Assembly: GCA_903862935.1 (NCBI GenBank) | Contig: CAIOZY010000028.1 | Coordinates: 1 to 64,000, forward strand | Direction: 5' to 3' | Length of the DNA: 64,000 bases | Source of the DNA: an uncultured Opitutaceae bacterium | GTDB lineage: Bacteria > Verrucomicrobiota > Verrucomicrobiia > Opitutales > Opitutaceae | Shown: positions 27,936 to 38,270 of the stretch, piece after piece | How the letters are laid out: every line of letters starts with the position of its first letter | Position numbering within the stretch: the stretch's first letter is position 1 | Program-made: the position numbers and the translations under genes | The notes under the pieces: model-generated | The model's input: only the letters and a program-made list of their open reading frames with translations | Databases searched by the model: none | Told to the model about the DNA's origin: nothing

Positions 27936-27955
27936 AGTTGACCTTTTAGTCAACT
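27936..27955. promoter_or_regulatory. Candidate TetR operator AGTTGAC-CTTTTA-GTCAACT
   Basis: Perfect 7-bp inverted repeat 10 bp upstream of the tetR start. Confidence 0.6.
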
Positions 27956-27990
27956 TGGCAAGAACAAAGCGCCCCTAGGAACCTATCCCC

Positions 27991-29091
27991 TTAGCGCAGC
28001 TGCAGTGAGTCCGCCTCGTAAATTAACCCAAGCTGCGGAATAACAACGGCTTTTCTATTTCCTTCGCGTCTGGCCCGGCCGGCGATCCAGGCCTCATGGC
28101 CCGCCGCCTTTGCAGCCGCAACCGTGTCCTCGGCAAGGCCGGGCGGAACCCAGACCGCAAACCCAATTCCCATGTTGAAGGTCCCGTAGGCCTCCCGGGT
28201 TGAGATGGGCCCCTGGGACATGAGGAAGCGGAACAGCGGCGGGGCCTCCCGCACCGAGGTGATCTCGTGGACAAAGGGCTCCTCAAGCCGCATGAGCTTG
28301 CGCCAACCGTGCCCGGTCACGTGGGCAGCATACTTGAGCGTGATGCCCCGCTTCTGGCACTCGGCGACAAAGCCGACATAGATCGCCGACGGGGCGAGCA
28401 GCGCCTCCCCGAACTCCTCCCCGGTCTCCAGGCGACTGCGATAGCCCTGCGGCAGGCGCTCGGCGAGCTGCCGGCAGAGGGTCAGGCCGTTGGTGTGGAC
28501 CCCGTTCGAGGCCAAAAATACGATCGCATCGCCGTCGGAGACGTCACCGAGGATGCGGTGGGACTTGGGCTCGATGCGGCCAACAGAGGATCCCCCCAGG
28601 ACGATGGCCCCCGGCACGACAACGCCGCGCAGGGTCGGGGTCTCCCCTCCCCCCCAGACGGCGCCCGCGGCCCGGCACCCTGCCGCGAATCCCTCGGCCA
28701 GCTCCGAGGCGCGCAGTCCGTCGGCAAACCATTCCGAGTCACCCACGGCCGCGTGCATCGCCACCGAGATGGGCAGCGCCCCGCAGGTCACCAAGTCGTT
28801 AACGATCGTCGCAACCGTATCGATCCCGATCGAGCGGTAGTGGCATTTCCCGGTAGCGCGGGCGACCTCGTCGGCCACCAGATTCTTTGTGCCGAGGCCC
28901 TCCTCGACATGGGCAAGGTAATGGCCGGCCGCCTCCACGAGGTAGGCGCTTTCGCCGCGCACCGCCGGAGGCTCCGCATAGCCGCGGCCGGCGAGCAGGC
29001 CGGAGGTCTCGCGCGCAGCCTTCTGGCACGCGCGCTTGAATGCGTCGAGCCGGTCGTAGTTGACCCCGGAGGCCTCGTAGCTCAGCGCCAT
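27991..29091 (-). CDS. purM: Phosphoribosylformylglycinamidine cyclo-ligase (AIR synthase)
   Basis: GIDTVATIVNDLVTCGALPISVAMHAA, GGGETPTLRGVV, HVTGHGWRKLMRL, TFNMGIGFAVWV; end of a purine cluster. Confidence 0.88.
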   Translation of the reverse strand: MALSYEASGVNYDRLDAFKRACQKAARETSGLLAGRGYAEPPAVRGESAYLVEAAGHYLAHVEEGLGTKNLVADEVARATGKCHYRSIGIDTVATIVNDLVTCGALPISVAMHAAVGDSEWFADGLRASELAEGFAAGCRAAGAVWGGGETPTLRGVVVPGAIVLGGSSVGRIEPKSHRILGDVSDGDAIVFLASNGVHTNGLTLCRQLAERLPQGYRSRLETGEEFGEALLAPSAIYVGFVAECQKRGITLKYAAHVTGHGWRKLMRLEEPFVHEITSVREAPPLFRFLMSQGPISTREAYGTFNMGIGFAVWVPPGLAEDTVAAAKAAGHEAWIAGRARREGNRKAVVIPQLGLIYEADSLQLR

Positions 29092-29095
29092 GCGT

Positions 29096-31012
29096 CTAGT
29101 AGGAGCGCCCCTCGCTCTTTTCGTAGTAGTTTACAAAGGCCTGGTTCACGACCCGGTAGCCTCCCGGCGTCGGGTACCGCCCGGTGAAGTACCAGTCCCC
29201 CGTGTTCTGCGGAACCGCGGCGTGGAGGTTCTCGATCGTCTGGAAGATGATCTCGATATCGCCCTTCCATGCCGTGTCCCGGGGCCTCACACGGTCGACG
29301 ATCTTCGCCGAGATCTCCTCCGGGGTGAACGGCTCGTAGAGCGCCCGGACGTGGTTGACGGCGTGGGTCCCGAAGGGCTTGGCAACCTCCTCGCGGCAGC
29401 GGGCGTAGATCTCCTCCAGGATTCCCCCCCGCCCGGTCTCCTTCAGGAGTGCCACCGCCGCCTCGAAGGCGATGAATTTGCCGATTTCGGACATGTCGAT
29501 CCCGTAGCAGTCCGGGTAGCGGATCTGCGGGGCGGTCGATACGATGACGATCTTCTTCGGGTTCAGCCGAGAGAGGATCCGCAGGATCGAGCGGCGGAGG
29601 GTCGTGCCACGGACAATTGAGTCGTCCACGCACACCAGCGTGTCGGTGGGCTTCACCGAGCCGTACGTGATGTCGTAGACGTGGCTGCCGAGCTGGTTTC
29701 TGAGGTTCTCCTTGCCGATGAAGGTGCGCAGCTTGATGTCCTTGCTGACGACCTTCTCGCTGCGCGGCCAGTTCCTCAGGATCAGGTCGTCGAGAAGCTC
29801 CTCGGTGAGCTGCCCGGTGCGGCTCGCCTTCATGATCGCCGCCTTGACCTCGTCGCGCCGGATGACCCGAAGGGCCGACATGAGCCCGTAGTAGGCCACC
29901 TCGGCCGTGTTCGGGACGTAGCCGAAGACCGTGTTGTGCCAGTCCCGGCCGATCGCTGTGACGATTTGGTCGGCCAGGTTGCCTCCGAGCGCCTTGCGCT
30001 CCTGGTAGATGTCGACGTCGTTGCCCCTCGAAAAATAAATCCGCTCGAACGAGCACGAAGCGCGCGGAAGGGGCCCCGTGAAGGGCTTTGAGGTGATCTC
30101 CCCCCGCCGCTTGATCACGACCACGTTGCCCGGGGGAACCTCTTTTACCTCGTCGAGCCCCAGGTCGAACACCGTCATCAGGGGCGCCCTCTCCGAGGCG
30201 AACGCCACGACCTCGTCGTTCTGGAAATAGTGGCAGGGCCGGATCCCCGACGGGTCCCGGGCGACGAACGCATCGCCGTTCCCGATGACACCGCACAGCA
30301 CATAGCCTCCGTCCCAGTTTTTGGCGGCCCGCGTGAGAACCCGGGTGAGGTCCAGGTCCTCGCTGATCTGCCGGGAGAGCTCCTCGCCGGAAAGGTCGCG
30401 CTTGCGCAGGAACCGGTAGATGTCCTCGTGCTCCTCGTCCAGGAAGAAGCCGATCTTCTCGAGGATCGCCTGGGTGTCCGTGGCGAAGATCGGGTGCTGG
30501 CCCATGGCGATCAGGCTGTCGTTCAGCTCCCGGGTGTTCGTCAGGTTGAAGTTTCCGCACAGCGCCAGGTTGCGCGTGGGCCAGGGACTGCGCCGGAAGA
30601 ACGGGTGGCAGGCGCTCAGGTTGTACCCGCCGCTCGTTCCGTAGCGCAGGTGCCCGAGGAGCAGTTCGCCCCCGAAGTCGAAGTGCTTCTTCACCGTGTC
30701 GGAGAACTCCGGGTGGATGACGCCCAGGGCGACCGCGTCGTTGTACTGCTTGAGGAGCAGCCGGAAGATCCGGTCGAGCGGGTTCACCTTCACGTTCCTC
30801 TCCCGGTACATGAACGGCTCCCCGGCAGGCATACCCAGCTTGACGCAGGCCGCCCCCGCCCCGTCCTGCCCGCGGTTGTGCTGCTTCTCCATCAGCAGGA
30901 ACAGCTTCGTGAAGCCCCACAGGGGCGTGCCGTACTTGTCCTGGTAGTAGGAGAGGGGCTTGAGAAGGCGGACCAGCGCTACGCCGCATTCGTGGGTGAG
31001 GAGGTCGCTCAT
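29096..31012 (-). CDS. purF: Amidophosphoribosyltransferase
   Basis: HECGVALVRLL...KQHNRGQDGAGA...VCVDDSIVRGTTLRRSI PRPP loop. Start at MSDLLTHECG. Confidence 0.92.
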   Translation of the reverse strand: MSDLLTHECGVALVRLLKPLSYYQDKYGTPLWGFTKLFLLMEKQHNRGQDGAGAACVKLGMPAGEPFMYRERNVKVNPLDRIFRLLLKQYNDAVALGVIHPEFSDTVKKHFDFGGELLLGHLRYGTSGGYNLSACHPFFRRSPWPTRNLALCGNFNLTNTRELNDSLIAMGQHPIFATDTQAILEKIGFFLDEEHEDIYRFLRKRDLSGEELSRQISEDLDLTRVLTRAAKNWDGGYVLCGVIGNGDAFVARDPSGIRPCHYFQNDEVVAFASERAPLMTVFDLGLDEVKEVPPGNVVVIKRRGEITSKPFTGPLPRASCSFERIYFSRGNDVDIYQERKALGGNLADQIVTAIGRDWHNTVFGYVPNTAEVAYYGLMSALRVIRRDEVKAAIMKASRTGQLTEELLDDLILRNWPRSEKVVSKDIKLRTFIGKENLRNQLGSHVYDITYGSVKPTDTLVCVDDSIVRGTTLRRSILRILSRLNPKKIVIVSTAPQIRYPDCYGIDMSEIGKFIAFEAAVALLKETGRGGILEEIYARCREEVAKPFGTHAVNHVRALYEPFTPEEISAKIVDRVRPRDTAWKGDIEIIFQTIENLHAAVPQNTGDWYFTGRYPTPGGYRVVNQAFVNYYEKSEGRSY

Positions 31013-31025
31013 GGGTGGGTTGAGG

Positions 31026-33359
31026 CTAGCCCAGTCCAGGGCGCGCCATCTGCGCTTCGATACTCGTCTCCCACGCCCGGCGCAACTCCGCAACGGGCCA
31101 CGACACGTTCGCCTCGGGCCGCGCAAGCCTGAGGGCGAGTATCCCGTCGCCAGTGACCGCCCCGATCTCGGCGGCGTCAACGCCCGCGGCTCTCGCCGCT
31201 ACCAGGACCGCCGGCTCGTCCGCCGGCAGGACGGCCAGGACCACGCGGCCCTGGCTTTCGCCGAAGAGCAGGGCATCCGTCCGGGTAGCTGCACCTTTCG
31301 AGAGGTCGATCGCGGCGCCCAGGCCGGGAGCGGCCGGAGGGTTGTCGCCCCCGAAGAGCATCTCGCTCAGCGCAACCAGCAGCCCGCCCTCGCTTAGGTC
31401 GTGGGCCGCGCGCACGCGGCCAGCGCGGATCTGGCTCAAGAGGAGGTCCTGCAGGCTCTTCTCAACAGCGAGGTCCACCGCGGGGGCATCCCCCATCTTC
31501 AACCCGTGGATCACGCCGAGGTACTGGCTTGCGCCGAGCTCGTCCGGCCAGCCCCCGAGGAGCAGCAGGCGCTCGCCCGCGGAGCGGACATGCTGGCGCG
31601 TGACATGGGCCTCGCTCTCGATCAGGCCGACAACCCCGACTGTCGGGGTCGGGTCGATCGCCCCCTCGGGCGACTCGTTGTACAGCGACACGTTTCCGCC
31701 CACGACCGGCACATCGAAGAACCGGCACGCCTCGGCGAGCCCCCGCACGCACTCCTTCAGGGGGTGGAAGGCCTCCGGCTTGTAGGGGTTCCCAAAATTC
31801 AGGTTGTCGGTCATCGCCAACGGCACCGCCCCGGAGCAGGCGAGGTTGCGCAGGCACTCGGCCATCGCGATCAGGGCGCCGCGGTGCGGGTTAACGTAGC
31901 AGTAGCGGCCGTTGCCGTCGTTGCTGATCGCGATGAACCTCTCCGCCTCCCCGAGCCGCAGGCGGACAACCGCCGCATCGCTTCCAGGGGCGACGACGGT
32001 GCCGTGCTGCACCATGTGGTCGTACTGCCGGTAGATCCACCGCTTGGAGGCAATCGTCGGGTGGGAAAGAAGCCTCGGCAGGGCGGCGCAGACGCCCGCG
32101 CAATCCAGGTCGGCAAGGCCGGCCGGGGTCCACGCCCGGGCCGCGACCGGTCCGGGCCCCTCGCGGGCCTCGCGCTGGTAGACCGGGGCCTCGTCGGTCA
32201 GCGTCCGTGCCGGGATGTCGGCGACAACCGTGCCGTGGTGCCGGACCACCATCCGGCCTGTGTCCGTCACAAACCCGACCCGCGAAGCGTGCAGGTCCCA
32301 CTTCTCAAAGATCTGCTCGATCTCGCGCTCGCGGCCCTTCTTCACGATCACGAGCATCCTCTCCTGGGACTCGGAGAGCATGATCTCGTAGGAGTTCATC
32401 CCGGTCTCCCTCTGGGGAACCTTGTCGAGTTCGATCTCGATTCCGGCGCCGCCGCGGCTGGCGGTCTCGCAGGTTGAACAGGTCAGCCCGGCGGCCCCCA
32501 TGTCCTGGATCCCCACCACGAGCTCCGGAACGGACATCATCTCGAGGCAGGCCTCGATCAGGAGCTTCTCCATGAAGGGGTCCCCCTTCTGGACGGCGGG
32601 CCGGTCGGCCGAGCTTTCCGCGCTGAGCTCCTTCGAGGCGAAGGCAGCCCCTCCCAGCCCGTCGCGGCCCGTCGCGGCGCCGACGTAATAGACCGGGTTG
32701 CCCACCCCCGTCGCCTTGCCCCGGCGGATCTGGTCGTGGCGGAGCGTTCCCAGGCACAGGGCGTTCACGAGCGGGTTTCCCTCGTAGGATCGGTCAAAGT
32801 AGACGTCGCCGCCGATCGTCGGGACCCCGACGCAGTTGCCATAGTGGGAAATCCCGGCGACCACGCCCCGCAGGAGCCTCTTGGTCGCGGGCGAACTCAG
32901 GTCGCCAAAGCGCAGGGAATTGGTGAGCAAGACCGGCCGGGCCCCCATCGTGAAAATGTCGCGGATGATCCCGCCCACCCCGGTCGCCGCGCCCTCAAAC
33001 GGCTCGACTGCGCTCGGGTGGTTGTGCGACTCGATCTTGAAGGCGATCGCCCAGCCGTTGCCTATGTCGACGATGCCCGCGTTCTCCTCGCCGGCCTTGA
33101 CGAGCACGCGCCCGAACCCGGCCCCGATATGCTTCTTCTCGGTGGGAAACCCCTTCAGCAGGGGCCGCGTGTTCTTGTAGGAGCAGTGCTCCGACCACAT
33201 GACCGAGAAGATCCCCAGCTCGGTCAGGGCCGGATCCCGGCCCAGCGCAGCGCGGATCCTCGCGTACTCGTCGGGGAGCAGTCCGTGCTTCTTGACGAGC
33301 GCGGGCGTGATCGGCTGGTTTAAGACCGGGTCGGGATTGGGCGGAAAAGGCTCGGTCAT
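31026..33359 (-). CDS. purL: Phosphoribosylformylglycinamidine synthase II
   Basis: [64 protein letters not shown]. Confidence 0.96.
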   Translation of the reverse strand: MTEPFPPNPDPVLNQPITPALVKKHGLLPDEYARIRAALGRDPALTELGIFSVMWSEHCSYKNTRPLLKGFPTEKKHIGAGFGRVLVKAGEENAGIVDIGNGWAIAFKIESHNHPSAVEPFEGAATGVGGIIRDIFTMGARPVLLTNSLRFGDLSSPATKRLLRGVVAGISHYGNCVGVPTIGGDVYFDRSYEGNPLVNALCLGTLRHDQIRRGKATGVGNPVYYVGAATGRDGLGGAAFASKELSAESSADRPAVQKGDPFMEKLLIEACLEMMSVPELVVGIQDMGAAGLTCSTCETASRGGAGIEIELDKVPQRETGMNSYEIMLSESQERMLVIVKKGREREIEQIFEKWDLHASRVGFVTDTGRMVVRHHGTVVADIPARTLTDEAPVYQREAREGPGPVAARAWTPAGLADLDCAGVCAALPRLLSHPTIASKRWIYRQYDHMVQHGTVVAPGSDAAVVRLRLGEAERFIAISNDGNGRYCYVNPHRGALIAMAECLRNLACSGAVPLAMTDNLNFGNPYKPEAFHPLKECVRGLAEACRFFDVPVVGGNVSLYNESPEGAIDPTPTVGVVGLIESEAHVTRQHVRSAGERLLLLGGWPDELGASQYLGVIHGLKMGDAPAVDLAVEKSLQDLLLSQIRAGRVRAAHDLSEGGLLVALSEMLFGGDNPPAAPGLGAAIDLSKGAATRTDALLFGESQGRVVLAVLPADEPAVLVAARAAGVDAAEIGAVTGDGILALRLARPEANVSWPVAELRRAWETSIEAQMARPGLG

Positions 33360-33376
33360 CGCGGCAGGGTGCGGGC

Positions 33377-34060
33377 TCAGCCAGCCCGTTTCAGGACCTC
33401 GGGGAACCGGGTCGCCAGGACAGCGCGGGCGACGGCCAGGCCGTCCTGGCTCGGATGGAAGCGCTCGAAGGCCCGGTCCGGGTGCGGCATCATGCCGAAG
33501 ACGTTCCCCGTCTCGTTGCGGATCCCGGCGATGTCGTCCAGGGAGCCGTTGGGATTGGAGGCGTAGCGCAGGAGAACCTGCCGGTTGGCGCGCAGCCGGG
33601 CGAGCCCCTCCGGATCGATCCGGTAGTTGCCCTCTCCGTGCCCGATCGGCATGCGGATTGTTGGCCCCAGGGTCGCCGGGCCGAAGGACGGCGTGCTCGG
33701 TTCAACGGCGAGCTCGCACGTGAGGCACCGGTATTCGAGCGAGGAATTGCGGATCAGGGCCCCGGGCAGCAGGCCCGCCTCGCACAGGATCTGGAACCCG
33801 TTGCAGATTCCCAGGACAAGCCCACCCGCCGACGCGAAATCCCGGACGGCCCGCATGACGGGCGAGAACCGGGCAATCGCCCCGCACCTGAGGTAGTCGC
33901 CGTAGGAGAACCCCCCGGGCACGACCACCAGGTCGGCCGATCCGAGCCCGGTGTCCTTGTGCCAGACGTAGCGGGCCGGGACCTTAAGTCCGCTGGCGAA
34001 TAGATGGAGAGCGTCCTGGTCGCAGTTGGATCCCGGGAACTGCAGGACGGCTACGTTCAT
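33377..34060 (-). CDS. purQ: Phosphoribosylformylglycinamidine synthase I
   Basis: [56 protein letters not shown]. Confidence 0.96.
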   Translation of the reverse strand: MNVAVLQFPGSNCDQDALHLFASGLKVPARYVWHKDTGLGSADLVVVPGGFSYGDYLRCGAIARFSPVMRAVRDFASAGGLVLGICNGFQILCEAGLLPGALIRNSSLEYRCLTCELAVEPSTPSFGPATLGPTIRMPIGHGEGNYRIDPEGLARLRANRQVLLRYASNPNGSLDDIAGIRNETGNVFGMMPHPDRAFERFHPSQDGLAVARAVLATRFPEVLKRAG

Positions 34061-34299
34061 CGCCCGATCTCGCAGCGGAAGTCCTCGATCACGGGGTTGC
34101 TGAGCAGGTCGCGGCACACCTGGTCGAGCCGGGCCCTCAGCTCCGGGGAGTCCGGCCCCTCGACATCGAGCTCGATCAGCTTGCCGATGCGCGCTCCCTT
34201 CAGACCCGGGAATCCGAGGCTCTCCAGGGCATGGCCGACCGCCGCTCCCTGCGGGTCGAGCACGTTTTTCTTCGGTGTGACAAAGACGGTGATCTTCAC
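34057..34299 (-). CDS. purS: Phosphoribosylformylglycinamidine synthase, PurS subunit
   Basis: VTPKKNVLDPQGAAVGHALESLGF...GKLIELDVEG; overlaps purQ. Confidence 0.92.
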   Translation of the reverse strand: MKITVFVTPKKNVLDPQGAAVGHALESLGFPGLKGARIGKLIELDVEGPDSPELRARLDQVCRDLLSNPVIEDFRCEIGR

Positions 34300-34352
34300 G
34301 GGCCGTTAAAGCGAAACGATGACGCCGTGAAACGCAAAGCGGTCAAGGGTAT

Positions 34353-35294
34353 TCAGCCCCGATTGCGCGGATGATAGCGGGCGTGATGCTCGAGAAGCCT
34401 TGCGGGCTCTACTGCGGTGTAAATCTGGGTCGTCGAAATGCTCGCGTGCCCGAGCATCTCCTGGATCGCCCTTAAGTCGGCCCCTCCCCCGAGCAAATGG
34501 GTTGCGAAACAGTGCCGGAGTAGATGGGGCTTCACCGGTTTGGTTATCCCGGCGCGCCGGGCGTAGGCGCGGACAATCATCCAGAGCCTCACCCGGGAAA
34601 GGGAGGTCCCGCGGTTGCTCAGGAAGAGCTGGCTGCCCGTCCTGGGCTTGACCAGGTGGGGCCGGCCCGAGGCGAGGTAGGACGTGAGGGCGTCGCGGGC
34701 CCGGCCTCCCACCGGGACAATCCGCTCCTTGGAACCCTTTCCGAAGACCCTCAGATAGCCGCCCTCTAGGTCGAGCTGCTGCAGCGTGAGCTGCGCCACC
34801 TCGGAAACGCGCAACCCGCTCGAATAGAACACTTCGAGGATCGCCCGGTCGCGAAGCGCGGCGGGCGAGGCCCCGGTCGGAGCGGACAGAAGACGGCCAA
34901 CTTCCTCCGGGGTGAGGGTTCCGGGAAGGCGCCGGACCAGCTTTGGCCCGGACAGGAGCGCCGAAAAGTCGTCCTTGCGCAGGCCCTCGCGGACGAGGAA
35001 CCGGGCGAAGGCCCTGAGGGCCGCGAGTTTGCGCGCGAGGCTCGCCGGGGCGAATCCCCTGCCTAGGCTTCCGATCCACTCCCCCGCGGTTTGGGCCGGG
35101 GCGGCCCGCCAGTCGGCGACCCCGCTCCGCGACAGAAACGCCGAGGCCTGGTCGAGGTCGCGCTGGTAGGCCTCCCTCGTGTGACGGGAAAGCCCGCGCT
35201 CGAGCTCCAAAAAGGCGATGAACCGGTCCACGTCCCCGGCGAAGCGGCCCGGCGCGCGGCTGCCCGCTAAGCGCTTGGGAACGGGGCGTCTCAT
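34353..35294 (-). CDS. xerD: Site-specific tyrosine recombinase (XerC/XerD family)
   Basis: SSGLRVSEVAQLTL, HLLRHCFATHLLGGGADLRAIQEMLGHASISTTQIYTAV. Confidence 0.88.
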   Translation of the reverse strand: MRRPVPKRLAGSRAPGRFAGDVDRFIAFLELERGLSRHTREAYQRDLDQASAFLSRSGVADWRAAPAQTAGEWIGSLGRGFAPASLARKLAALRAFARFLVREGLRKDDFSALLSGPKLVRRLPGTLTPEEVGRLLSAPTGASPAALRDRAILEVFYSSGLRVSEVAQLTLQQLDLEGGYLRVFGKGSKERIVPVGGRARDALTSYLASGRPHLVKPRTGSQLFLSNRGTSLSRVRLWMIVRAYARRAGITKPVKPHLLRHCFATHLLGGGADLRAIQEMLGHASISTTQIYTAVEPARLLEHHARYHPRNRG

Positions 35295-35322
35295 GGAGGG
35301 GGAGACGCGGGCTTCAGGGCGG

Positions 35323-35583
35323 TCAGTACCGCCGGCGCATCGGCGGCGGCGCCATCGGGTTGGTTTCCTTCATCCGGAAGGTGATGCGCGCCTTCTCCAA
35401 GTCGTAGGGGCTCATTTCCATCTTCACCGTGTCGCCCGCGGCGATCTTGATGAAGTTCTTCCGGAGCTTGCCCGAGATGTGGGCCAGGACCACGTGGCCG
35501 TTGGCCAGCCTCACCTTGAACATCGTGCCTGGAAGGACGACCACCACCTTGCCCTCAACCTCTATGGAATTGCCGTCAGCCAT
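35323..35583 (-). CDS. infA: Translation initiation factor IF-1
   Basis: [56 protein letters not shown]. Confidence 0.93.
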   Translation of the reverse strand: MADGNSIEVEGKVVVVLPGTMFKVRLANGHVVLAHISGKLRKNFIKIAAGDTVKMEMSPYDLEKARITFRMKETNPMAPPPMRRRY

Positions 35584-35739
35584 GGTGGGCCTGCAGGCTC
35601 GAGATTGAGGTGACGGTCATGGTGGTGTTGCTCAACCAGCAGAAAAGCCCCTTGTAAGGTGTAATTGGGGACGATAAGTCAAGAAAATCATGGAAGGCTC
35701 TAAACGGTAAGCGGCTAGAACGGTCGGCCCATAACGACG

Positions 35740-36255
35740 ATGCCTGAGGCAACCTGCCCCTTCGAAAAGCGCTTCCCCTCGCAGCTGTCCCGCGACGACG
35801 CGTTCTTCATGAGCGCCGCCTACAACCAGGCGATCGACGCCTGGCGCAAGGACGAAGTCCCCATAGGGGCGGTGATCGAGATGGGGGGGGAGATCGTGGC
35901 CTCGGCCCACAACGCGGTCGAGGGCTCGCACGACCCGACCGCGCATGCGGAGATGCTCGCCCTGACCCAGGCCGCGGCGAAGCTCGGGGACTGGAGGCTG
36001 GAGGGGGCGACCGTGTACGTCACCAAGGAGCCCTGCCCGATGTGCTCGGGGGCGATGGTGATGTCCCGGGTCAAGCGCGTCTGCTACGCCGTCCCTGACC
36101 CGAAGATGGGGTGCCTCGGCGGGGCGATGGACCTAAACGGGCTGCCGCGGGCAAACCACCGCCTGGAGATCACCGCGGGCGGGGTCCTCGAGGCCGAGTG
36201 CCGGGAGCTCCTTCAGGGGTTCTTCCGCACCAAGCGCAAGGAAGAGGAAATTTGA
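35740..36255 (+). CDS. tadA: Nucleoside deaminase (TadA-like)
   Basis: [11 protein letters not shown] and [24 protein letters not shown] zinc-deaminase motifs. Confidence 0.85.
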   Translation: MPEATCPFEKRFPSQLSRDDAFFMSAAYNQAIDAWRKDEVPIGAVIEMGGEIVASAHNAVEGSHDPTAHAEMLALTQAAAKLGDWRLEGATVYVTKEPCPMCSGAMVMSRVKRVCYAVPDPKMGCLGGAMDLNGLPRANHRLEITAGGVLEAECRELLQGFFRTKRKEEEI

Positions 36256-36259
36256 CGTC

Positions 36260-36275
36260 CGCACCCGGTGGTGCG
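36260..36275. terminator. Hairpin CGCACC-CGGT-GGTGCG after the deaminase
   Basis: 6-bp perfect stem, 4-nt loop, just after the stop at 36255; no strong T tract. Confidence 0.35.
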
Positions 36276-36328
36276 ATTATTCCAATTCAGACACACTCCG
36301 AATCCTCACCCACAACAGACGACTTACC

Positions 36329-36961
36329 ATGGCCTACGAACTCCCCAAACTGCCCTACGCCTACACCGCGCTCGAGCCGCACTTCGACGCCCGAACGATG
36401 GAGATCCACCACTCGAAGCACCACCAGGCGTACGTCAACAACGCGAACAACTTCCTGAAGGACCTGCCGGCCCTGGCGGCCCTGCCCGTCAACGCCCTGA
36501 TCGCCGACCTGGGCAAGGTGCCCGACGCGGTCCGCACCGGCCTTCGCAACAACGCCGGGGGGCACAGCAATCATTCGTTTTTCTGGACGATCCTCGGAGC
36601 CGGCAAGGGCGGCGTCCCGACGGGCTCCCTGGGGGCCGCGATCCAGGCGTCCTTCGGCTCCTTTGACAAGTTCAAGGAGGAGTTTGCAAAGGCCGCCGCC
36701 GGCCGCTTCGGCTCCGGATGGGCCTGGCTCGTCGTCGCGGCCGACAAGAAGCTCGCCGTCGGATCGACCGCCAACCAGGACAGCCCGCTGATGGGCAAGG
36801 CCGTCGCCGGATTCGAGGGCAAGCCCGTCATCGGACTGGACGTTTGGGAGCACGCCTACTACCTGCACTACCAGAACCGCCGCCCGGACTACATCGCGGC
36901 CTGGTGGGCCGTGGTCAACTGGGACGCGGCCGAGGCGAACTACCGCGCCGCCCTGGCCTAG
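36329..36961 (+). CDS. sodB: Superoxide dismutase (Fe/Mn)
   Basis: [33 protein letters not shown] and [19 protein letters not shown]. Confidence 0.95.
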   Translation: MAYELPKLPYAYTALEPHFDARTMEIHHSKHHQAYVNNANNFLKDLPALAALPVNALIADLGKVPDAVRTGLRNNAGGHSNHSFFWTILGAGKGGVPTGSLGAAIQASFGSFDKFKEEFAKAAAGRFGSGWAWLVVAADKKLAVGSTANQDSPLMGKAVAGFEGKPVIGLDVWEHAYYLHYQNRRPDYIAAWWAVVNWDAAEANYRAALA

Positions 36962-36980
36962 CGCCGGGAACCGCCTGCGC

Positions 36981-38168
36981 CTACGGGGCGCAGACGTTGG
37001 CCTGAAGCGCCGCGCCGAAGCTCGCCGGACTGACCGGCGTGCTTCGCCCCGTCTCCGTGTCGAGAATGCAGATGCGGTTGGTGGAGGCGCTGCGCGCCGT
37101 GTAGACTAGGTGCCGCCCGTCGGGCAGCCAGCTAGGCTCCACGCCGTCGAAGGGGGCCTTGGAGACCTGCTCGCTCTCGCCCTTGGAGAAGTCGTAGACG
37201 GCGATCTGGAATCGGCCGCCGACGCGGATCGTGAAGGCGATCTTGCCGGAGTTTGCGCGGCTCCAGTCGGGCTCGGCGCAGTAGGTGCTGATCGCGCTCG
37301 AGGTGATGCGGCGGGCGGGCCCTCCGGACGAACCCATGACGTAGAGTTGGGGGCCCGGCTCCTGGGCAAAGACCAGGCGCGAGCCGTCCGGGGAGAAGCA
37401 CGGGGATGACTTGGCGGAGTCTGAGCGCGTCAGGCGGGTCAGACCGCGGCCCTGGGCGTCGCTCACCCAGACCTCGGTCGAGCCGCTGCCGGTGAGTACC
37501 ATGGCGACGCGCCGGCCGTCGGGGCTGAAGCGGGCGCTCATGTTCGTCCCCTTGAAGCTCTCAAAGGTCGTGCGCTGGTAGGTCGCCAGGTCGATCAGAA
37601 AGATGTCGGGGAATCCGTGCACATAGCTTGTGTAGAGGACCTTTCTGCCGTCGGGGGACCAGCGTGGCATCAGGGCGTCGGCCCGGTCGGAGGTGATCCG
37701 GCGGATCTCGCCGAAGAACAGGTCGCTCGTGCACACCTCGGAGGACCCGGTCGATTTTCCGATGAAGACAAGCTTCGAGGCGAAATACCCCTTAAGGCCC
37801 ATCCCGTTCGTCTTTTCGACTGCGAAATCGGCGGCGCGGAAGAGCGCGTTTCGCTCGCTCGTGCCGGTGGCGACCTCCGATGCGATCGGGCCGCCGCCCC
37901 CGCCCTTCGAGACGTCGACTTTGACCTGGAAGCGGCCGGCCTGCGTGAATCGGATGTCGTAGGCGTAGCCGCTCGCCTGCAGGCGGTAGCGCCCGTGGCT
38001 CGAGAAGGCCTGGAGGGCGAGGTTGTTCAGTTCCGGCGAGTCGGCGGAGACGCGCACGGGGACGGTCTTGCTGTTGACGATGACCTCGACCGAGCCGATG
38101 TCGCGCTGGGCGAAGGCCGGGGCGGCCACGGGAAGGAGGGCGAGGAGCAGGCGCAGGAGTCTGGGCAT
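36981..38168 (-). CDS. TolB-like WD40/PD40 repeat periplasmic protein
   Basis: Signal peptide; repeated ...FSPDGRRVAMVLTGSG, FSPDGSRLVFAQ, WLPDGRHLVYTA motifs. Confidence 0.85.
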   Translation of the reverse strand: MPRLLRLLLALLPVAAPAFAQRDIGSVEVIVNSKTVPVRVSADSPELNNLALQAFSSHGRYRLQASGYAYDIRFTQAGRFQVKVDVSKGGGGGPIASEVATGTSERNALFRAADFAVEKTNGMGLKGYFASKLVFIGKSTGSSEVCTSDLFFGEIRRITSDRADALMPRWSPDGRKVLYTSYVHGFPDIFLIDLATYQRTTFESFKGTNMSARFSPDGRRVAMVLTGSGSTEVWVSDAQGRGLTRLTRSDSAKSSPCFSPDGSRLVFAQEPGPQLYVMGSSGGPARRITSSAISTYCAEPDWSRANSGKIAFTIRVGGRFQIAVYDFSKGESEQVSKAPFDGVEPSWLPDGRHLVYTARSASTNRICILDTETGRSTPVSPASFGAALQANVCAP

Positions 38169-38270
38169 GGGCGGAAAGGAGGAAGGATTCAGTGATTTGT
38201 ATTTGCGCGCGGGCGCCGCTTAACAACTCTTATTTATTCCAAAGTTCCACACGACCCTACCCATCACACC

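Noticed and set aside
29082-30989. 635-aa ORF overlapping purF in another frame
   Set aside because: Arg/Pro/Gly-rich shadow frame; the 29096-31012 frame is clearly PurF.
34353-35294. Tyrosine recombinase considered as a marker of a mobile island
   Set aside because: Typical XerC/D-like sequence and size beside housekeeping genes, with no att-like repeats or cargo.
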